64,000 bases of DNA, from positions 83,853 to 147,852 of the forward strand of contig JBNKGL010000008.1 of assembly GCA_050289805.1 (NCBI GenBank), in the 5' to 3' direction. The notes beneath the pieces were generated by a model that had not been told where the DNA came from, made no database searches, and worked only from the letters and a program-made list of their open reading frames with translations. A program made the position numbers and the translations under genes. Source of the stretch: JAUILA01 sp050289805. Its GTDB lineage: Bacteria > Bacteroidota > Bacteroidia > Cytophagales > Cyclobacteriaceae. Shown piece after piece: positions 32,988 to 41,610 of the stretch; position 1 is the first letter of the stretch; every line of letters starts with the position of its first letter.

Positions 32988-34064
32988 ATGATCGTACGAT
33001 TCAAAAGATCTGATGAATCTTTTCAGAAAAATCTGCAGAAGGCATTGGATTTCCATTTCACATCAGAAGGGATTTCAAGAAAAGGGAATTTCAAGATGTA
33101 TTTAAAGTCATTTTTGTTACTCACCGCTTACATATTACCTTTCGTTCTCATATTGTCCCTGCCATTGCCGGTTTTCGTCATGTGGATTGGTTGTGTGATT
33201 ATGGGGTTTGCATATGCCGGATTAGGCATGTCGCTGATGCATGATGCTTGCCATGGGTCTTATTCAAAATATCGGATAGTCAATCAGATTATGGGATATT
33301 CCATGAATTTTTTGGGTGGAAACCGGTTTAACTGGGTTATTCAGCATAATGTAAAACATCATACATTCACCAATATTCACGGAGCGGATGAGGATCTTGA
33401 AAATGGAAATGTTATCCGCTTATCGCCCCATGCCGAATGGTTCAGATTTCATCGCTTTCAGCATATCTATTCATGGTTTCTTTATACGCTTGGCACACTG
33501 AGCTGGGTAACATTTAAAGATTTTAAGCAGCTAGGGAAGCTTCATGGAGATCCGAGGTATGCAGATAACCTGACGCGGGAATGGGTAATTCTGATCATTT
33601 CCAAGATTCTGTATTACGCATATATCATTGTACTGCCTGCCATGGTGCTGGATGTTCCCTTCTGGTATATACTTGTCGGGTTTGTGACGGCTCATATGGT
33701 TGGAGGATTTGTGTTGAGCGTAACCTTTCAGCTTGCACATGTTGTTGAGGGTGTCGATCACTCTGTTTCCACAGAAACCCCTGAAAATTCATGGGCAGAG
33801 CATCAATTGCGTACTACGTCTAATTTTGCACGGCAAAACCGTTTCCTTACCTGGTATATGGGTGGTTTGAATTATCAGGTAGAACATCACCTTTTCCCAC
33901 ATATTTGTCACATTCATTATCCGAAATTATCCCCCATTGTGGCCGAGCAAGCCGGTAAAATGGGGATACCCTATAATGAACAAACAGGTTTCCGAAAGGC
34001 AATACGCTCGCATTACCTAACCCTGAAAGAGTATGGTAAGCGTCCTGTAATGCGGGTGGCGTAG
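32988..34064 (+). CDS. Membrane fatty acid desaturase (front-end/acyl-lipid type)
   Basis: A di-iron membrane desaturase of 358 residues. The three histidine boxes are HDACH (H85-H89), HNVKHH (H120-H125) and QVEHH (H300-H301). The Gln that replaces the first His of box three is the mark of front-end and related acyl-lipid desaturases. Four or more TM helices surround the boxes. It would put a double bond into membrane lipid acyl chains, using a reduced ferredoxin or cytochrome b5-like donor. No fused cytochrome b5 domain is present. Membrane fluidity control, for example in the cold, is the usual role. Confidence 0.92.
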   Translation: MIVRFKRSDESFQKNLQKALDFHFTSEGISRKGNFKMYLKSFLLLTAYILPFVLILSLPLPVFVMWIGCVIMGFAYAGLGMSLMHDACHGSYSKYRIVNQIMGYSMNFLGGNRFNWVIQHNVKHHTFTNIHGADEDLENGNVIRLSPHAEWFRFHRFQHIYSWFLYTLGTLSWVTFKDFKQLGKLHGDPRYADNLTREWVILIISKILYYAYIIVLPAMVLDVPFWYILVGFVTAHMVGGFVLSVTFQLAHVVEGVDHSVSTETPENSWAEHQLRTTSNFARQNRFLTWYMGGLNYQVEHHLFPHICHIHYPKLSPIVAEQAGKMGIPYNEQTGFRKAIRSHYLTLKEYGKRPVMRVA

Positions 34065-34124
34065 TATGGGTTGACCTCTATCACGCCTCTGCCTGACACT
34101 CCTCATAGCTTTGGTACCTAATTT

Positions 34125-34149
34125 TGCTGATCTTATAAATAAATCAGCA
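34125..34149 (+). promoter_or_regulatory. Inverted repeat just before the P-loop kinase gene
   Basis: TGCTGAT (34125) and ATCAGCA (34143) are perfect 7-base arms with an 11-base AT-rich spacer, ending five bases before the start codon. It may be an operator or an RNA hairpin that hides the start. Confidence 0.3.
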
Positions 34150-34154
34150 GGGTC

Positions 34155-34694
34155 ATGGTTATAATAGTATTTGGCTTGCCAGGAACTGGAAAAACCAGGT
34201 TTGCAGAAAGGCTGGCACAATTTCTCAAATTTGATTTTTTAAATACAACGGCTATTCGACGTAAATGGATTGCGTCTCCAACTTTTAGTAAGCAGGAGAA
34301 AGAAGCAATCTATTTGAACCTACTGCAGGAGATGTCTGAGCATACGCTGGACAAAAAAAACCTCGTCCTCGAGGGTACATTCTTCCTTAAGAGTATCAGA
34401 CGTGATTTTCACGATGTTGCCGATATCCTGAACACTGAAATATATTGGATCGAAATTGTTTCGGACACTTTCAGTTCCGGATGGAACCTGTTCCGGCACG
34501 ATCCTGCCATATCGGATAAATTTTCAGTCTACCGTAAATTATTAAATTCATTTGAGCCCATGGACTCAAAGCATCTCGTACTGGAGTATACCCGCGACGG
34601 ACGCGTAAATGATTTGATCAGGTTAACATTAAAATCCATTCCTGCCCTCATTCGAAAAAACGGAAAACCCAAAACCGCCAATATTTTAATCTAA
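34155..34694 (+). CDS. P-loop kinase-like ATPase
   Basis: A 179-residue cytoplasmic protein with a Walker A motif at the very start (GLPGTGKTRFAERL) and a LVLEGTFF segment typical of small P-loop kinases related to the AAA_33/zeta-toxin-like group. The layout resembles predicted nucleotide or small-molecule kinases in which an acidic residue after the second strand acts as base. The substrate is not recognisable. A coiled-coil gene follows after 12 bases and is probably co-transcribed. Confidence 0.7.
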   Translation: MVIIVFGLPGTGKTRFAERLAQFLKFDFLNTTAIRRKWIASPTFSKQEKEAIYLNLLQEMSEHTLDKKNLVLEGTFFLKSIRRDFHDVADILNTEIYWIEIVSDTFSSGWNLFRHDPAISDKFSVYRKLLNSFEPMDSKHLVLEYTRDGRVNDLIRLTLKSIPALIRKNGKPKTANILI

Positions 34695-34706
34695 AATGAT
34701 GAAATT

Positions 34707-35105
34707 ATGGAAAGCGTAACACATCTCAATATGCACCGCGAACATGGTATCTGGCAGTCGGATATAAAAATGTGGTCTCATGACCTCAAAATGTGGGAGC
34801 AGGAAATAGAAGGACAGGAACAGGTTCTGCAATTCTTCGAAGAAGCTGTTCAGCAACATAAACTGGCCCTGGTGGATCACGTCAGGATACTCGCAGAACA
34901 CCGGAGTAAACTTGATCGGCACGAAATTGACCTGAGCTTAGTGGTCGAAGGAACCAGGCTCGATACTGAGCTTGCCATGGAGCATGAAAACGAATATAAA
35001 CGTCATGAAGAACAGCGAAAGGCGCACGAACGCTTAAAGCGCTATCACCATTCATTGATCACGATTACAAAATCATTAAAAAAAGCGTTGGAAAGCCCGA
35101 TTTAA
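34707..35105 (+). CDS. Coiled-coil protein of unknown function
   Basis: The 132-residue product is almost all charged helix, rich in His, Glu, Gln and Lys (WSHDLKMWEQEIEGQEQVL, then HENEYKRHEEQRKAHERL). It has no signal peptide and no TM segment. I do not recognise a family. It closely follows the P-loop kinase gene, so the two may act together. Two hairpins follow the gene and would end the transcript. Confidence 0.65.
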   Translation: MESVTHLNMHREHGIWQSDIKMWSHDLKMWEQEIEGQEQVLQFFEEAVQQHKLALVDHVRILAEHRSKLDRHEIDLSLVVEGTRLDTELAMEHENEYKRHEEQRKAHERLKRYHHSLITITKSLKKALESPI

Positions 35106-35170
35106 AGAGTATTAACGTTGTGTGGAGAATTTAAATACATTTAATATGACCGTGAAATAAAGATATTGCA

Positions 35171-35195
35171 GGATCGATAACGATCCATGTTTTTT
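35171..35195 (+). terminator. Terminator-like hairpin 1 after the coiled-coil gene
   Basis: GGATCG-ATAA-CGATCC, a perfect 6-bp stem, followed after three bases by a run of six T (35190-35195). Confidence 0.5.
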
Positions 35196-35215
35196 CTAGG
35201 GTGTTAATTGGTTGG

Positions 35216-35241
35216 AAAGCCGGGATTTTTCCCGGCTTTTT
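35216..35241 (+). terminator. Intrinsic terminator 2 after the coiled-coil gene
   Basis: AAAGCCGGGA and TCCCGGCTTT form a perfect 10-bp stem with a TTTT loop, and the 3' arm runs into T. It is stronger than the hairpin 30 bases upstream. Confidence 0.85.
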
Positions 35242-35302
35242 CTATTGGGTAATTATGTTTAGCGTTGAATATCAATACTTTAAGACTGTAGTTTTAATAG
35301 AG

Positions 35303-35350
35303 TCTCAATTTGGGACAATATTCTTTGCAGATTCTCTCAAACGGGACAAT
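35303..35350 (+). promoter_or_regulatory. Two near-palindromic direct repeats upstream of the FecR-like gene
   Basis: TCTCAATTTGGGACAAT (35303-35319) and TCTCAAACGGGACAAT (35335-35350) repeat at about 31-32 bp, three helical turns. Each copy is itself nearly palindromic (TCTCAA against TTGGGA). The layout fits two dimers of an activator or repressor, 75-120 bases before the 35424 start codon. This and the two hairpins account for the 318-base gene-free stretch; no small gene is seen there. Confidence 0.4.
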
Positions 35351-35423
35351 TGAAATAACTTCAGGATGTAGTTACCTTTTGAAAAGGATTGGAATATATA
35401 CCAGATAACAATCTGAAAATGTT

Positions 35424-36311
35424 ATGAGACTACTTTTAGCTACCTTGATTTTTGTGTTTAGCGCTGTTTCAGCAAATGCTCAAATCAATACTTTTAAAAT
35501 CCTTGTCCAGAATGGTGAATCTGAGATTCAGATAGGTGAGGTTGTAACCCAACTGAAAAAGGGTATGGTTCTTTCCGGAGATTTTACTCTAAGAGTTAAG
35601 GAGGGTGCATATCTCGGTTTGGTTCACAATAGTGGCCATGTCCTTGAAATTAAGGAGAGTGGACAATACAACGCGCATGATCTTTACAGTAAAATTGATG
35701 TTACTGAAACGAACATGGTTGTTACGAGATACACCGATTTTATTCTGAATCGTGAAATTGCCGAGCGGGCAACAGGTTTTACTGCAGAAGTAATGCGTAA
35801 TTATGAGCCCTTGTCGGATGAGGAGGTAAATCTTTACATTCCTACCGCTACTGAATTATACGGTGATAAGCTTGCTCTTGAGTGGGCAAATGAAAGCGAT
35901 TATTCTGTAATCAGGGTTATGAACATGTTTGAGGAAGTACTTCTCGAGGAACGTGTGGAAGGCCAGCGACACATGCTGAACCTTTCAGAAGAAAACCTGA
36001 AGAAAGAGCAGATTCTATTGGTAAAGGTTTACCAGGAAAATGATATTGAATCGAAAGCAGTGGCGCTGAAAAGGATTGATCATGCAGCTAAAATCAGGCA
36101 TTCTGAAAATCTTGATAATTTAACATCGAACATATCGAATAATGCGCTCATGGAACTTATCAGGGCTGCGTATTTCGAGGACAATAATCTTTTGGCTGAT
36201 TCATTTACATGTTATGTGAATGCCATGCTTCTCGAACCAGCTGTGCCTGATTATAGAAATGCCTATAATGAGTTCCTGATTCGTCATAAGTTGCTTAAAT
36301 TAAGGCAGTAA
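35424..36311 (+). CDS. Secreted protein with FecR-like N-terminal domain
   Basis: A signal peptide (MRLLLATLIFVFSAVSANAQ) is followed by a beta-rich domain at about residues 25-110 (GEVVTQLKKGMVLSGDFTLRV, GAYLGLVHNSGHVLEI), which resembles the surface-binding FecR-type fold. The middle (about 130-210) reads as a second beta domain and the C-terminus is helical, TPR-like (AYFEDNNLLADSFTCYVNAM). It should be periplasmic or exported. The secreted TPR-CHAT gene follows after a terminator hairpin, on the same strand, and FecR-like plus TPR-CHAT pairs occur in other Bacteroidota. I do not recognise a precise family. Confidence 0.65.
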   Translation: MRLLLATLIFVFSAVSANAQINTFKILVQNGESEIQIGEVVTQLKKGMVLSGDFTLRVKEGAYLGLVHNSGHVLEIKESGQYNAHDLYSKIDVTETNMVVTRYTDFILNREIAERATGFTAEVMRNYEPLSDEEVNLYIPTATELYGDKLALEWANESDYSVIRVMNMFEEVLLEERVEGQRHMLNLSEENLKKEQILLVKVYQENDIESKAVALKRIDHAAKIRHSENLDNLTSNISNNALMELIRAAYFEDNNLLADSFTCYVNAMLLEPAVPDYRNAYNEFLIRHKLLKLRQ

Positions 36312-36333
36312 GAAGAGTTTAGTATACTATATA

Positions 36334-36366
36334 ACCAGCCGGAATACCGCCGGCTGGTATTTTTTG
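36334..36366 (+). terminator. Strong hairpin with T-tract directly before the CHAT gene start
   Basis: ACCAGCCGG and CCGGCTGGT form a perfect 9-bp GC-rich stem with a 7-base loop, followed by ATTTTTTG. It ends five bases before the CHAT start codon at 36371. It terminates the FecR-like transcript, and any transcript of the CHAT gene must either read through it or start within it. Confidence 0.9.
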
Positions 36367-36370
36367 TTTT

Positions 36371-39256
36371 ATGAACTATATAAGATTCATAACATTTTTT
36401 AAACGGGGCTTATTGATTTTTTTGATGCTCCACTCGATTCAGTCTTCCGCACAGGATTGGAAGGAATCCTATGCGCTGGCTCATGAGAACTGGGGAAATT
36501 CCTGGGATAATACAATCCAATACCTTACAGATGCGGAGAGACAGGCTAAAGTTGATCGTGGCATATTTGATCATGATTACCTGGTGATTTTGAATGACCT
36601 GGGAATTGCCTATTATGAGTCCGGTGATCTGAGCCGTGCTCTTGAGATCCTTGAAACATCCGCAAATTACCGCAATGAGATCCTGGACACTAATGATAAG
36701 GAGCGCCTCGTTTCACAATTGAACCTGGCACAAGTTTACCGCAATCAAAATCCTCAAAAAGCCATTCAGATCTACGAAAGCATCTTGCAGAATTCAGGGG
36801 GTGCCATTGGGGTCAAAGCTATTCAAAGCTTGTATGATACCTATATTGAAACAGGTGAACTTGACAGGGCGCTTGCCCTTCTCCGGGGACCGCGTTTGAA
36901 GGAAATCAACCGTTCTGAAGAATTTGAGTTTATGGTACTGTTGCTTGAGGCTGATGCGCGGAGGAGGGAAGGAAATTTTACCGAATCCGGGCGATTGCTT
37001 GATGAGGTTTCTGTTAAAATGGACAGTATAAATAACCATTTGCTGTTTAAATCTGTAGAATCTGCGTTCCAGGAACAGTTGGGATTGCTCTATATGGAGC
37101 AACAGGACTTTACAGCCTCTGAAGCATGTTTTAAAAAGACGCTTCAAATAAAAGATTACCTGGGACTCGCGCCGGAGGAAAAGATAAATACGTATAATAA
37201 CCTGGCATCACTCTATGAGAAGTTTGGTCTTTACACGCAGTCGCTAACCTACATTGACCAGGCCCTTGAAAACTGCACACATCATTGCGAAAAGCTGCTG
37301 CAAAATAAAGCTGCGCTGTATTTTAGAACCGGGAATATCCTGGAGTCAGAAATAATTCTCAATGAACTTTTTGAAAGTTATTCGTTTAAATCAAATTCGG
37401 AAGAACTCATATTTCTTTTAAATTATTCCAACACCTTTCGTAATGCCTTCGGTATTTCAGCAAACCCGGCATTGAAAAAAGCAGCTGAACTTGTGAATGC
37501 TTATTATCAGGCATTTTCAGACAAGGACCTGGCAAATTACTATGCTGCAATTGGTGCCTGGTCCGTTTATGAAGGAGATATCGACAGCGCCGTTTTTTCG
37601 CTTGAACGGTCAAGGGAAAAATTCATTGCCATATATGGAGAGAATGCACCTCAGCTGCGTCAAATTGAAAATAATCTCGGTGTTTGCTATGTTCTTTCCG
37701 GCAAACTGGAAGAAGGTTCAGCCATTCTTCATGAAGCCAGTCGTAAGGAAGAGCAGTTGATCCGGTATATTTTCCCGATGTTGTCACGATCTGAGCAAAC
37801 GGTTTTTCTCTCTGAATTAAGGAAGGAACTGGATGTTATTTATTCTGCGATTGCAGGTTTTGCCGGCAATAACAATGACCTTGCCATGCTGATGTTCAAT
37901 AAGCAGCTTTTGTATAAGGGGTTGACGCTGGAATCAAAAAGAGAATTGAAGGAAATTCAGCACTTTGAAGACAATTCGAAAGCCAGTCCATTATTTTCCG
38001 AATTCATTGCAGCACGCCAGGAATTGACAAGCTCTTTTACCGGTAATGGGTTTGATATTGAAAACCAGGAGCAGCTCATTCGCCGCCTTAATGAACTTGA
38101 ATCTGAAATTGCCAGGCTATCCGGAAGACAGCTAAGCGGAATCGCGGATTACAATTCAATACGTTCCTCATTGGATGAAGAAGAGGCAATTATTGAGGTA
38201 ATCCGGTATAAAAACCAGAATTTCAACCGAATTAGTGGTGAATCGGATAGTATACGTTATGTGGGACTTGTTATCAGACCTCAGTATTCCGACGGGCCTG
38301 AGGTGATCCAGCTTTCATCAGGAGATTATCTTGAAAACAGGCAGCTGAAATATTATCTGAATGCTGTAAAATATGAGGTGGACGACACTACTTCCTATCG
38401 CTATTTCTGGGAACCCTTTTCGGGAAAACTGGAAGGCGTAAAAACAACCTATCTGGTTGATGATGGGTTGTATTTCAAGATCAATCCGGAGTCTTTGAAA
38501 GATCCTGAAAATGGTTCGTTCCTCGCTTCCTCAATGCATATTCGTCATTTGCATAATGCCGGTGAGGTAATAGAGGTTAAACAGGCCGGAGGGTTATATG
38601 AAGGATCGCGCGAGGCGATTCTCATTGGTGATCCTGTATTGGATGATACGGAACAAGATTCCCGTTTTTCAAACCTTCCCGGAACACGCCAGGAAATCTC
38701 TGGAATTTCGACTGAACTTAGCAGTGATGGCTGGAGTGTGACTTCCCTGATGGGCAGTGATGCGACCAAAGAGGCCTTTCTTCGTCAGGAAGTACCCGGT
38801 CTGCTTCATTTTGCCACACATGGTTTCTTCTCCAGGAAAGAAGTACAGAAGCGCCAGGATCTTCCAGACCTGGAACTATTCCGATCGGGGCTGGTACTTA
38901 CTGCGCCCGATTCTAAAGAGGGTGATCTTTTAACTGCTTTTGAAGTAGCTGACATGGACCTTTCATCAGCAGACCTGGTGGTATTGTCGGCATGTGAAAC
39001 CGGACTTGGGGAATTAAAGAATGGCGATGGCGTATACGGTTTGCAGTATGCATTTTTTGTTGCCGGCGCCGAGACAATGATCATTAGTCTTTGGCAGGTA
39101 AGTGACCAGATCACCAAGGAATATATGGCTCTGTTTTACAAAAAACTGTTAAGTTCCGGGAACAAGCGCCTGGCGTATGAATATGCGGTGGATGAAATGA
39201 AAAGTAAATACCCGGCACCAAAGTATTGGGCAGCGTTTATTTATCTCGGTAATTAG
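36371..39256 (+). CDS. Secreted TPR-CHAT protein (caspase-fold protease-like)
   Basis: A 961-residue protein with a signal peptide (MNYIRFITFFKRGLLIFLML ... SSAQ), about ten TPR-type helical repeats at residues 30-460, a helical linker, and a C-terminal CHAT domain. The catalytic dyad of this caspase/separase-like fold is intact: H817 in HFATHGFFS and C875 in VLSACETGLGEL. The final GDGVYGLQYAFFVAGA and PKYWAAFIYLGN segments are typical of CHAT. The signal peptide places the protease-like domain outside the cytoplasm. Its substrate is unknown; the FecR-like neighbour or the T9SS surface proteins next door are candidates. It converges with the OmpA-family gene, with a 4-base overlap. Confidence 0.88.
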   Translation: MNYIRFITFFKRGLLIFLMLHSIQSSAQDWKESYALAHENWGNSWDNTIQYLTDAERQAKVDRGIFDHDYLVILNDLGIAYYESGDLSRALEILETSANYRNEILDTNDKERLVSQLNLAQVYRNQNPQKAIQIYESILQNSGGAIGVKAIQSLYDTYIETGELDRALALLRGPRLKEINRSEEFEFMVLLLEADARRREGNFTESGRLLDEVSVKMDSINNHLLFKSVESAFQEQLGLLYMEQQDFTASEACFKKTLQIKDYLGLAPEEKINTYNNLASLYEKFGLYTQSLTYIDQALENCTHHCEKLLQNKAALYFRTGNILESEIILNELFESYSFKSNSEELIFLLNYSNTFRNAFGISANPALKKAAELVNAYYQAFSDKDLANYYAAIGAWSVYEGDIDSAVFSLERSREKFIAIYGENAPQLRQIENNLGVCYVLSGKLEEGSAILHEASRKEEQLIRYIFPMLSRSEQTVFLSELRKELDVIYSAIAGFAGNNNDLAMLMFNKQLLYKGLTLESKRELKEIQHFEDNSKASPLFSEFIAARQELTSSFTGNGFDIENQEQLIRRLNELESEIARLSGRQLSGIADYNSIRSSLDEEEAIIEVIRYKNQNFNRISGESDSIRYVGLVIRPQYSDGPEVIQLSSGDYLENRQLKYYLNAVKYEVDDTTSYRYFWEPFSGKLEGVKTTYLVDDGLYFKINPESLKDPENGSFLASSMHIRHLHNAGEVIEVKQAGGLYEGSREAILIGDPVLDDTEQDSRFSNLPGTRQEISGISTELSSDGWSVTSLMGSDATKEAFLRQEVPGLLHFATHGFFSRKEVQKRQDLPDLELFRSGLVLTAPDSKEGDLLTAFEVADMDLSSADLVVLSACETGLGELKNGDGVYGLQYAFFVAGAETMIISLWQVSDQITKEYMALFYKKLLSSGNKRLAYEYAVDEMKSKYPAPKYWAAFIYLGN

Positions 39257-41610
39257 CGGCAATCAAAAAGGTCCGGGTCAGGCTTCATGCCTGATTCAAT
39301 CAGAATTGGTATATACGGCCGGTATCGTTCATTTTCAATGATTCCATTCAGCCTGATTGATGAAGGATCTCGCAAGGAACGTATTAGTTCTGCGCCGTTC
39401 AACGCCCTCGATGTGAAACAATAATCAAAACGTTCATTAGGCTTTTGTCCTTTACCTGAAATAATAAATTCAACACGACGGTTCAGTTGACGGCCAAGGG
39501 GGGTGTCATTTTTGGCAACCGGTTCTCGGAACCCCCGTGCCCTGATCATCATTGAGAGGGGCGAGACCCCCATCCGCAGCAGGGCATCAAATATTGCCTG
39601 ACCTCGTTGCCTGGTCAAAAGTAAATTATAACTTTCACTGCCCGTATTATCTGCATGGGCAATTATTTCAAGCTGAAACCCGGGATTTTCATTCAGGAAT
39701 TTCGCTAATTCCTGGAGGACACCATAGGATTCGGGACGGATCTCACTCTCCGCCAGATCGAAGTACACGGGCGTAAAGGGATACGCCATGTAATCCGGAA
39801 TGAAGGATGCCGTTACATTTGAAAATCGTACAACTCCCGTAAAGGCACTGTCAATTTCAAGCAGGACACTTTCTTTTCCGGTTAAATGCCCAAACCGAAA
39901 GCTTCCAATTGAATCAGCGATCGTGAGTTGACGTCTGGTACCATCCAGCTCAGTCAAATAGATTGTAGGGATATCATCACAATATTCACATGCAAGGGAA
40001 CCTGTAATTTGAAAATGACCTTCTGCATCGTGTTCCTGAAAATCAACTCTGTATCGGCGTTTATCCCGCGAGGTAAGGATTGTTTTTCTTTCATTCAGCA
40101 ATGCAACCACTTCTGCCTGTGACATGTCGTCAAACGCAGCGGCTGCACCTGGTTTGCCCAGGGCAATGTTATCGATGACCTCCTGTTGTGCGGGTGATAA
40201 TTTGCTGAAATCAACCTCTCCGGTATTCACGATGGACGTGATCTCACCAGCCGGATCAGGGAGAATAATGGAGGCTTCCAGCGCATTTGCCCGGCTTGCA
40301 TCTCTGTTGAGCGCACTGATAAGCGAGGTAAGGTACAGCGGGGACTTGATCCTGGCACTGTAGATATCAAACCCGCCTGCTCCGCCATCACGATTTGAAG
40401 TCCAGAATATGCGTGTTTTGGAAATATTCGGATACATATCATCCCTGCTTGAGTTAAAGGGTGTTCCGGCATTGACAAGCGTTGTATCCCCATTGAGTAG
40501 TCGACGCGCCATAAAAATATCCATTCCTCCGAACCCCTGGTGACCATCTGAGGAGAACATCAGAATATTATTCATTACAGGAAAGGGCGAGTTTTCATTC
40601 AGTGAAGTATTTACGGTATTTCCAAGGTTCATGGCAGGGCCCCATCCACTTCCTGAATTTATGGAAAGCCAGATATCATTTCCCCCGTGACCTCCGGGAC
40701 GATTCGATACGAAGAACAGCGAATCACCGGATGCTGAGATTCCGGGTTGCTTGCTATCACGCCCCGGAAAGTTAATGTTCTCGGGCAGGAGTTCTGGTTC
40801 AGAAAATTTGCCGTCTTCCAGGAAGCTCACGAAAATCTGGCAATAGGGAGCTTTATAGCCGCAGACTGTGAAGTAATATGCCCCGTTCTCATTGCAATAG
40901 CTTCCGCTGCCATCATTAAATTTGGTATTCAGGGCATCGGCAATTTGATTTTCGTGGTTTGAACCGGGATCAGAAAGGTTAAAATAAAAATGATCTGAAA
41001 ACCCTTCTCCGAAGCGCTGATCCCGGGCCTGTCGCTTACGTTCAATTCTGGAACTTGTTATGAGAATTGCGGAATCCCCTAGCGTGACAGGCGCATAATC
41101 ATTGAATTCCGAGTTTAAAGGTTCTCCGACATTCAGGGGTTCAAATTTATCTTTGCCGTTATAGGCCATTGCCATCACGCTGCCGGCACGTTCAACGCGT
41201 GCCTGCTCGACGATTTCGGAATATCTTCCTGATTCCTCCCACCGCCTAATAAAGGAATCAAAATTTGTTATGGAGGATTCATATTTGCCCGTATATTTTT
41301 GCATGAGGGCCAGGTAGTATTCACTGAGGGGATAGGCGGATTCATCCAGGAAAAATGCCTTCTGAAACTGCGACAACGCCTTTTCATATTGGAATGTTGC
41401 CATATAATTCCTGGCCAGGGAATAAATCCCTTCCATATTATTTTCATCATAGGTGAGGAGTTCATCCAGGGCATCAATTGCCGCAAAATACTGTTCTGAA
41501 TTTTCAAGCGCACGGATTTCCTCAAAACGCAGCGCGGTTTGCTGAGCTTCCAGCATGGAAGACAGGGTCATAAGCAGGCTAAAACATACAATGGCTCTGT
41601 GGAATATCAT
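39253..41610 (-). CDS. TPR-PD40-OmpA family outer-membrane protein (PorE-like)
   Basis: After a signal peptide (MIFHRAIVCFSLLMTLSSMLEAQ), TPR helices fill residues 25-130. A PD40/WD40-like propeller follows (SNRPGGHGGNDIWLS, FSSDGHQGFGGMDIFMARR, TSNRDGGAGGFDIYSAR), then a long linker, and an OmpA peptidoglycan-binding domain near 615-720 (YFDLAESEIRPES, IIAHADNTGSESYN, NRRVEFIISG). This is the layout of PorE and the OmpA partners of PorP/SprF. It likely anchors the T9SS or its surface product to peptidoglycan. It shares a 4-base overlap with the PorP gene upstream. Confidence 0.88.
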   Translation of the reverse strand: MIFHRAIVCFSLLMTLSSMLEAQQTALRFEEIRALENSEQYFAAIDALDELLTYDENNMEGIYSLARNYMATFQYEKALSQFQKAFFLDESAYPLSEYYLALMQKYTGKYESSITNFDSFIRRWEESGRYSEIVEQARVERAGSVMAMAYNGKDKFEPLNVGEPLNSEFNDYAPVTLGDSAILITSSRIERKRQARDQRFGEGFSDHFYFNLSDPGSNHENQIADALNTKFNDGSGSYCNENGAYYFTVCGYKAPYCQIFVSFLEDGKFSEPELLPENINFPGRDSKQPGISASGDSLFFVSNRPGGHGGNDIWLSINSGSGWGPAMNLGNTVNTSLNENSPFPVMNNILMFSSDGHQGFGGMDIFMARRLLNGDTTLVNAGTPFNSSRDDMYPNISKTRIFWTSNRDGGAGGFDIYSARIKSPLYLTSLISALNRDASRANALEASIILPDPAGEITSIVNTGEVDFSKLSPAQQEVIDNIALGKPGAAAAFDDMSQAEVVALLNERKTILTSRDKRRYRVDFQEHDAEGHFQITGSLACEYCDDIPTIYLTELDGTRRQLTIADSIGSFRFGHLTGKESVLLEIDSAFTGVVRFSNVTASFIPDYMAYPFTPVYFDLAESEIRPESYGVLQELAKFLNENPGFQLEIIAHADNTGSESYNLLLTRQRGQAIFDALLRMGVSPLSMMIRARGFREPVAKNDTPLGRQLNRRVEFIISGKGQKPNERFDYCFTSRALNGAELIRSLRDPSSIRLNGIIENERYRPYIPILIESGMKPDPDLFDCR

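Noticed and set aside
35311..35332. Possible sigma-54 promoter (TTGGGAC ... TTTGCA)
   Set aside because: The GG and GC elements are 12-13 bases apart instead of 10, and the -24 element is poor.
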